Positions 19,104-23,841 of a stretch of 23,841 nucleotides of DNA are shown piece by piece. Position 1 is the first letter of the stretch. Every line of letters starts with the position of its first letter. The stretch spans positions 1-23,841 of the forward strand of contig SWBL01000534.1 of assembly GCA_024195585.1 (NCBI GenBank). The letters are read 5' to 3'. The notes under the pieces are model-generated. The model was not told the origin of the DNA and searched no databases. It was given only the letters and a program-made list of their open reading frames with translations. The stretch is from Aureobasidium sp. EXF-3400. Its lineage: Eukaryota; Ascomycota; Dothideomycetes; Dothideales; Saccotheciaceae. Made by a program: the position numbers and the translations under genes.

Positions 19104-20904
19104 ATGAGAACCTCTCACGACGTCGAGAAGGAGACGCACGCTGCTATGCACAAAGAGCTTGCCGAAGAGACGGTCCACGAGGCTGCTGAGCGTGGACACC
19201 AGGCTACTGATCAGTAAGTCAACCAACTCTCCTACTCCCATCATGTTAACCATTGTACAGATATGGCAACTCGCTCATTGAGTTTGATCCTAAAGCTGAG
19301 GCCAAGCTACGCACAAAGATTGATTTCATGATCATCCCGACTGTCATGTTGTTGTATCTTTTCTGTTTTATTGATCGAGCCAACATCGGTTAGTCAATCT
19401 TCCTGACACTTTACAACCATCATTGCCTCATTATCGATGCAGGTAACGCGCGACTTGCCGGCTTGGAACGTAACTTAGTAAGTACTGCGGTGAGGGAGTC
19501 TCTTTTTTGTGCACAATGCTGACTTTAGTATAGAAACTTACTGTGCGTCACATGATCCTTCTATAACGAAAATGTCAGAATGTTGACTGTGTCCAGGGGT
19601 ACGATTACAACGCCATCTTATCTGTCTTCTACATCAGTTACATCATCTTTGAGATTCCGGCAAACATGTGCTGCAAGTGGCTTGGACCTGGTTGGTTCAT
19701 TCCTGGCATCTCTCTAGCTTTCGGCCTCTGCTCAATTGCCACCGCTTTCGTCCACAACTTCAGCCAGATGTGTGCCGTCAGGTTCGTCCTTGGTATCTTT
19801 GAGGCAGGCATGCTTCCTGGAATCGCCTACTACCTCTCCCGTTGGTACCGAAGATCTGAGTTAGCTTGGAGACTTGGTCTTTATGTAGTAGCAGCACCTC
19901 TCGCTGGAGCTTTTGGTGGTTTGCTGGCTTCAGCTATCTTGAAGTTGGACCACTTCGCTGGGCTCAAGGCATGGAGAATGATCTTTGCTATCGAGGGAAT
20001 TGTCACTGTTGGCCTAGCGGTCATCTCCTTCTTTACCCTGACAGACAGACCTGCAACCGCCAGATGGCTCTCTCAGGAGGAGAAAGATCTCGCCATTTCT
20101 CGTGTCAAGTCTGAGAGAGTTGGAGCCACCGAGGTTCTGGACAAATTCGATCGCAAGAAGATTTTTAAGGGCATTTTTTCTCCTGTTACATTGGGCACAT
20201 CTACGATTTTCCTGCTCAACAATGTCACTGTCCAAGGTCTTGCATTCTTTGCACCCACCATCGTTAAGACCATCTACCCTCACAACACGGTCGTCAGTCA
20301 ACAACTTCACACTGTTCCCCCTTACATCGTGGGAGGCTTCTTTTGTCTGTTGTTCCCATACGTCAGTTGGAAGACAGATTGTCGTCTTCCGATTCTCATC
20401 TGCTCAGCTCCTCTGATCATCATCGGATAGTAAGTTACACCACTGACGCCATTTCTGTTCCTCAGGCCTGTGTTAAGCATCTTCCACAGCATCATGTTCT
20501 TGGCCACCGAAACAGCCGCCGTCCGCTACGGTGCCACCTTCATCATTGCCTCCGGCGCGTTCGCATTCGGATCCCTTTGCAATGCCCAAGTCAGCGCCAA
20601 CGTCGTCTCAGACACAGCACGTAGTTCCGCTATCGGCACAAACGTCATGTTTGGCAACATCGGTGGTTTGATTGCCACCTGGTCGTTCCTGCCCTTCGAT
20701 GCGCCTAACTACCACATCGGCAATGGTCTCAACTTGGCTGTCGCTAGCACTGGACTGTGTTTGTGTATCTTGCTGTTGTTCTGGATGAAGAGGGATAACA
20801 AGAAGAGAGACGGCAGAGATATTGATCAGGAATTGGCTGGTACTACGCTTCTTGAACAGCAGGATATGGATTGGAAGCACCCTAGTTGGAGATGGAGGCC
20901 TTAA
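19104..20904 (+). CDS. MFS permease, anion:cation symporter type (Tna1/Dal5-like), with a 9-nt microexon
   Basis: Proton-coupled uptake of a small organic anion at the plasma membrane. The model is join(19104..19213,19261..19388,19443..19477,19534..19542,19597..20429,20490..20904), 509 aa. Joins read ATDQ/YGNS, RANIG/NARLAG, ERNL/KLT/GYDYNAIL and IIIGY/IMFLATE. The fourth exon is only AAACTTACT (KLT); without it the family motif KLTGYDYN is lost. The last join needs the second of two acceptors (CCACAG at 20484-20489); the earlier CTCAG at 20461-20465 would create TAG. Family marks are YLFCFIDRANIGNARLAGL, RFVLGIFEAGMLPGIAYYLS, WYRRSELAWRLGLY and LTDRPATARWLSQEE. The tail ends WKHPSWRWRP. Paralogous to the permease at 4793; substrate unknown. 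Confidence 0.93.
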
Positions 20905-21418
20905 GGATGGCAGATTGTAGTAACTCTGCTCTGCATTGGTGAAGACCGTGGTTTGAGCTAGGTGATGGCGAAGCAGGATACGATGTCAAATACGAAGATC
21001 ATGTTCACGTTTACTGGTTACACATCACATCTTTCGCGTGAACAAAGCCGATCTTCTTGAAGCTCAGAAGGAAGGCGTTGTACACTAGACACAACGACCA
21101 TCGAAACAAAGAAGGACAAGACCAAACAGCTTCGAGAAATGTAGAGGTGGAGGTGTCACCCAGGCTTTGTGTGCTGATTTGATGAAACTTCTATGCTAAA
21201 TAACGCATCCCCCTGCTCTTCCGAAATAAAACTCTCTGGTTGCGTAGGTAAAGTATTGTACTGTATCTCAAGAAAGCTCTGGCTGTCTCTGCCAAGAATA
21301 ATGTATGTCAACCATTCTCAAGTTTTCCAAGTCGCCGCTGATAAACTAAGATTGTGTTATAGGGTTTCGATTGGCCGTGTCGTCGTTACTGTTCTGGATC
21401 ATATGCAAATGTCGGTTT
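20905..21418. other. Convergent intergenic region after the second MFS gene
   Basis: About 510 bases between two facing stop codons. An AATAAA at 21225-21230 on the plus strand could be a poly(A) signal, though it lies 320 bases past the permease stop. No gene seen. Confidence 0.4.
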
Positions 21419-22702
21419 TCAATCTTCGAGCTCGATGAGTTCGATGCCTGAGCTGCTTCTGTCGACAACCGGATCTTCAACCTCAGTCAGGTCAATCACT
21501 TCCTTGCTTCCGCTGCCAGATCTCACAGACTCGTCAGTTGTGTCTGGTTCTCCTGTCAGATCAATGATGTTGTTCATGTTTCTGAATGTTGTGTATGTGT
21601 TTGTGACCGTGACTTGTGAATCAGGTTCAACTTTGGGCTCAATCTTTGGTCGTTTAGAAGAACGAGATAGTTGTGTAAGATCGTTTCCAAAACGGGTTTC
21701 GTCCGGGCTCACATCCAAATCGATGTCGATGATGTCGATACCATCGAAGATTTTTCGTTTTTGAGCTCCTGCTATACCCCCTATCTCGGGAGAAGTGTGC
21801 CTAGAATGAGGAACGAAAGTGGGCCTGAGTAAGCGATTGCCATAGTAATCAAATTGGTCCCCTTCTGCACCGCCAATATCATGGAAGTCTTCACCGGCGG
21901 TCATCAGATCTTGTTGTTCGTCATCTGGATGATTCTCTTCGCTGCCATTGCCTCTGGAAGTCAGTCTGCGTGGATGGTCATTTCCGTTTCCATCGCCACG
22001 ATATTGGTCGTCATTCAGATAGTCGCCATCTATGTCCGAGTCAGGGGCATCATCCTGATCGTTGTTATCATCGGGCTTGGTGTCAAAGTTCTCAAGCCTG
22101 CGTTGAACCCCATCATCGTTTAATAAGTGTCGGTGTCTGTTTATGACATTCTGGAAGCGTGTCAGATGAATCACTATGCGACACGATCCCAGACCTACCT
22201 GGAAATCTTGCCAATTTTGGTTGTCAAAAGGTATAGAATCATCGAATAGACTAAGAAGCTCTTTGCAATAGTCTCTGCGTGCCTTTCGGATGGCTGTGTA
22301 GCTGCGACTCACAGTGCCGCTGGGAAAAATCTTGCGTTTGAGCTGTAAAGATGAGCACCAAGCAACTTCTGGAATACCGCCTCTGGTATCATTAACGCCC
22401 CTCATATGAGTAGTCCAGAGCTCTCTTGCTTCGTCGGTAAGGTGCATCGCAGCAAGACAACCCTCTTCGTGCGGATCTTCGCCTGCAACAAGAAATCGGC
22501 GGACGGGGACCATGCGGAGTGTTCTTCTCACCCATCTGGCATCAGCGATCTCGAAAAACATGTGTCCATCTATCGTCCTGTGGTTTATGATTTTTGTACC
22601 ACGAGTTGCGGGATTCAGCATCTTTCGAATGTCCTTGATGGATCTGGGATCGAGTGCCTTTTCACGCGCACCAAATCTCAACTGAGTCTGACCGGTAGGC
22701 AT
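21419..22702 (-). CDS. Uncharacterised nuclear-looking protein with C-terminal SUMO-interaction-like motifs
   Basis: I do not recognise the N-terminal region. The likely model is complement(join(21419..22150,22199..22702)), 411 aa. Intron 22198..22151 (GTAGGT donor, CTGAC branch, TTCCAG acceptor) is 48 nt and stop-free, so an unspliced 427-aa form is also possible. Residues 1 to about 190 look folded (GHMFFEIADARWVRRTLRM, LTDEARELWTTHM, SRSYTAIRKARRDYCKEL). Then comes a long acidic, disordered D/N/E/G-rich stretch. Basic clusters QKRKIF (before 302) and SSKRPKIEPK (about 332-341) are possible nuclear signals. The end carries hydrophobic cores next to acidic residues: IDIIDIDLD (306-314), IIDLT (363-367), VIDLT (386-390) and IELIELED (404-411). 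This is the pattern of SUMO-interaction motifs in SUMO-targeted ubiquitin ligases, but no RING is visible. Confidence 0.75.
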   Translation of the reverse strand: MPTGQTQLRFGAREKALDPRSIKDIRKMLNPATRGTKIINHRTIDGHMFFEIADARWVRRTLRMVPVRRFLVAGEDPHEEGCLAAMHLTDEARELWTTHMRGVNDTRGGIPEVAWCSSLQLKRKIFPSGTVSRSYTAIRKARRDYCKELLSLFDDSIPFDNQNWQDFQVGLGSCRIVIHLTRFQNVINRHRHLLNDDGVQRRLENFDTKPDDNNDQDDAPDSDIDGDYLNDDQYRGDGNGNDHPRRLTSRGNGSEENHPDDEQQDLMTAGEDFHDIGGAEGDQFDYYGNRLLRPTFVPHSRHTSPEIGGIAGAQKRKIFDGIDIIDIDLDVSPDETRFGNDLTQLSRSSKRPKIEPKVEPDSQVTVTNTYTTFRNMNNIIDLTGEPDTTDESVRSGSGSKEVIDLTEVEDPVVDRSSSGIELIELED

Positions 22703-23841
22703 GACTGTGGAGCTTCGAGCATTGAACTCAGTGTAGTTCTTGACTCGAGAGTGAAGGGTCGCTGGCTTGTTTTGTGTCCGATCGTTGACTTTTGATTGTG
22801 AGTTGTGCGTGGGAGAAAGGTGGCAGGGCGCGTGTAGAGAAAGCCCTCGAAGGCGAAGGGTCCGAAATTGATGTGTGAAACTGGAGAGTTCAAAATTGAG
22901 AAAAAGTTGGTGACCTTAGATGGCAGGTCGGTTCCTATGTGTGAAGCGAAGAACGTTAGCTATGAGGGAGGCGTAACCTCTCAGAGACCGTCAGCAGCTG
23001 GCGGGCTTTGCAGTTAGCGCAGCTAAAGGTGATCAGAGACGAGAGACCATGCGCTCCATGAGTTGGAGTGTAAATGGATGGACCGACGATAGAGCAAGAG
23101 TGAAGGATTAGTGGAAGAAAGGTTGCTAATAATCTCCAAGAATGATCTCGCCAGAGGCGAGTAAGTGAACGTTAATATAGTACAGGTCGAGTGGGAGATT
23201 TGAGAGACTTCAGAGACCTTAAGTGTGAGCAGGAGCAGAGGAAAATCGGACTGCAAATTGAGTGAGTGGTGTAAGGCAAATCATGGAGTGCAACCATAAA
23301 AATTCATGGTGATGGAACGAGTTCGAGCGCATCGTGATCTCGACTTCCTACCCATTCCCTCACTCATAATCCCAAACGGGTTCCTCTTTCTTGTGTTGGT
23401 GCATTCTATCAGGCATGCAAGACTAATTCTTGCTTCGAGGTCATGGTTGCTGAGGGCAACAGTTGTTCTATGCCCTGATCGCTATTGTCTGACCGTCAGG
23501 CACTTAGCGTCAGAATTTATAGCACAATAGCCACCATCGAGTGGTATACCCTCAAGGGTAGAGAAGGCGGCTACAGCGGCCGTCGTAGCACGGGTAGCGA
23601 GTAGAGCAAATTAGATCGCCGGTAGTCGAATATACATGACAGAGCCTCTGTTCGATCTTGGTTGGAGTCTTCGAGTTCAGAGCTGCGAACACAGTGCTTT
23701 GTAGTTGAATCCGGGCAGGTTGTTGTGTCAGTTTGATTCGATGTGTGATTGCCAAAGGAACTTGATTTTTTAGACTACTGGCGCACGGCATGGTTATATA
23801 CACAATCCGCCAAGAAGAGCCTTGGCTCCGGCATCGCAATA
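22703..23841. other. Region upstream of the SIM-motif gene; no gene supported
   Basis: About 1.1 kb containing the presumed promoter and leader of the minus-strand gene. ORFs at 22678-22893 (-), 23023-23256 (-), 23306-23530 (+) and 23552-23839 (-) are short and unrecognisable. The last touches the window edge, so a gene continuing beyond 23841 cannot be excluded. Confidence 0.4.

Noticed and set aside
20461..20489. Earlier splice acceptor CTCAG at 20465 for the last intron of the second permease
   Set aside because: It would form TAG at the junction; the next acceptor at 20489 restores the family sequence GYIMFLATE.
23552..23839. 95-codon minus-strand ORF at the right edge
   Set aside because: Composition and lack of any motif give no support; it could only be judged with sequence beyond the window.
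1..23841. Secondary-metabolite or transport gene cluster
   Set aside because: Two permeases and a dehydrogenase are present, but there is no core synthase, cluster-type oxidase set or zinc-cluster regulator, and the genes are scattered with mixed orientation.

Overview
The window looks like nuclear DNA of a filamentous ascomycete (Pezizomycotina; Dothideomycetes is my guess, not shown). The signs are short GT-AG introns of about 47-66 nt with CTAAC/CTGAC-type branch sites, roughly 50% GC, tight gene spacing, and families typical of these fungi: anion:cation-symporter MFS permeases, a secreted NTF2-like protein, an HPP-family protein and a small 'LPRELRD' protein. All splice models were assembled by hand from splice signals and reading-frame continuity, without transcript data.

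Layout. 1-630 (-): N-terminal part of translation release factor eRF1, cut by the window edge at its GGQ motif, with a probable 5'-UTR intron. 1790-3806 (+): AVT1-like vacuolar amino-acid transporter. 4793-6496 (+): five-exon MFS permease. 7178-7321 (+): possible tiny secreted peptide. 7698-8659 (+): HPP-family membrane protein. 9633-10485 (-): secreted NTF2-like protein. 11507-11645 (-): tRNA-Gln(UUG). 11970-12788 (-): LPRELRD-type protein. 13824-15423 (+): ACAD11-like acyl-CoA dehydrogenase ending in the peroxisomal signal SKL. 15725-16984 (-): seven-exon mitochondrial dicarboxylate/oxoglutarate-type carrier, convergent with the dehydrogenase. 19104-20904 (+): six-exon MFS permease with a 9-nt microexon. 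21419-22702 (-): uncharacterised acidic protein with a C-terminal run of SUMO-interaction-like motifs, convergent with the permease.

The genes do not form an obvious cluster. Most are housekeeping or transport functions: translation termination, vacuolar amino-acid exchange, small organic anion uptake, peroxisomal fatty-acid oxidation and mitochondrial dicarboxylate exchange. I see no transposon, CRISPR array, rRNA or biosynthetic core enzyme.

The outstanding observation is the tRNA-Gln gene. Besides a normal 14-nt intron after position 37, it carries a 53-nt insert inside the first base pair of the T stem. The insert has the anatomy of a spliceosomal intron (GTAAGT, CTAAC, CAG). Exact GT-AG removal restores a perfect 72-nt tRNA. 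This suggests a Pol III transcript that needs both the tRNA splicing endonuclease and the spliceosome, or a recently intron-invaded tRNA gene.
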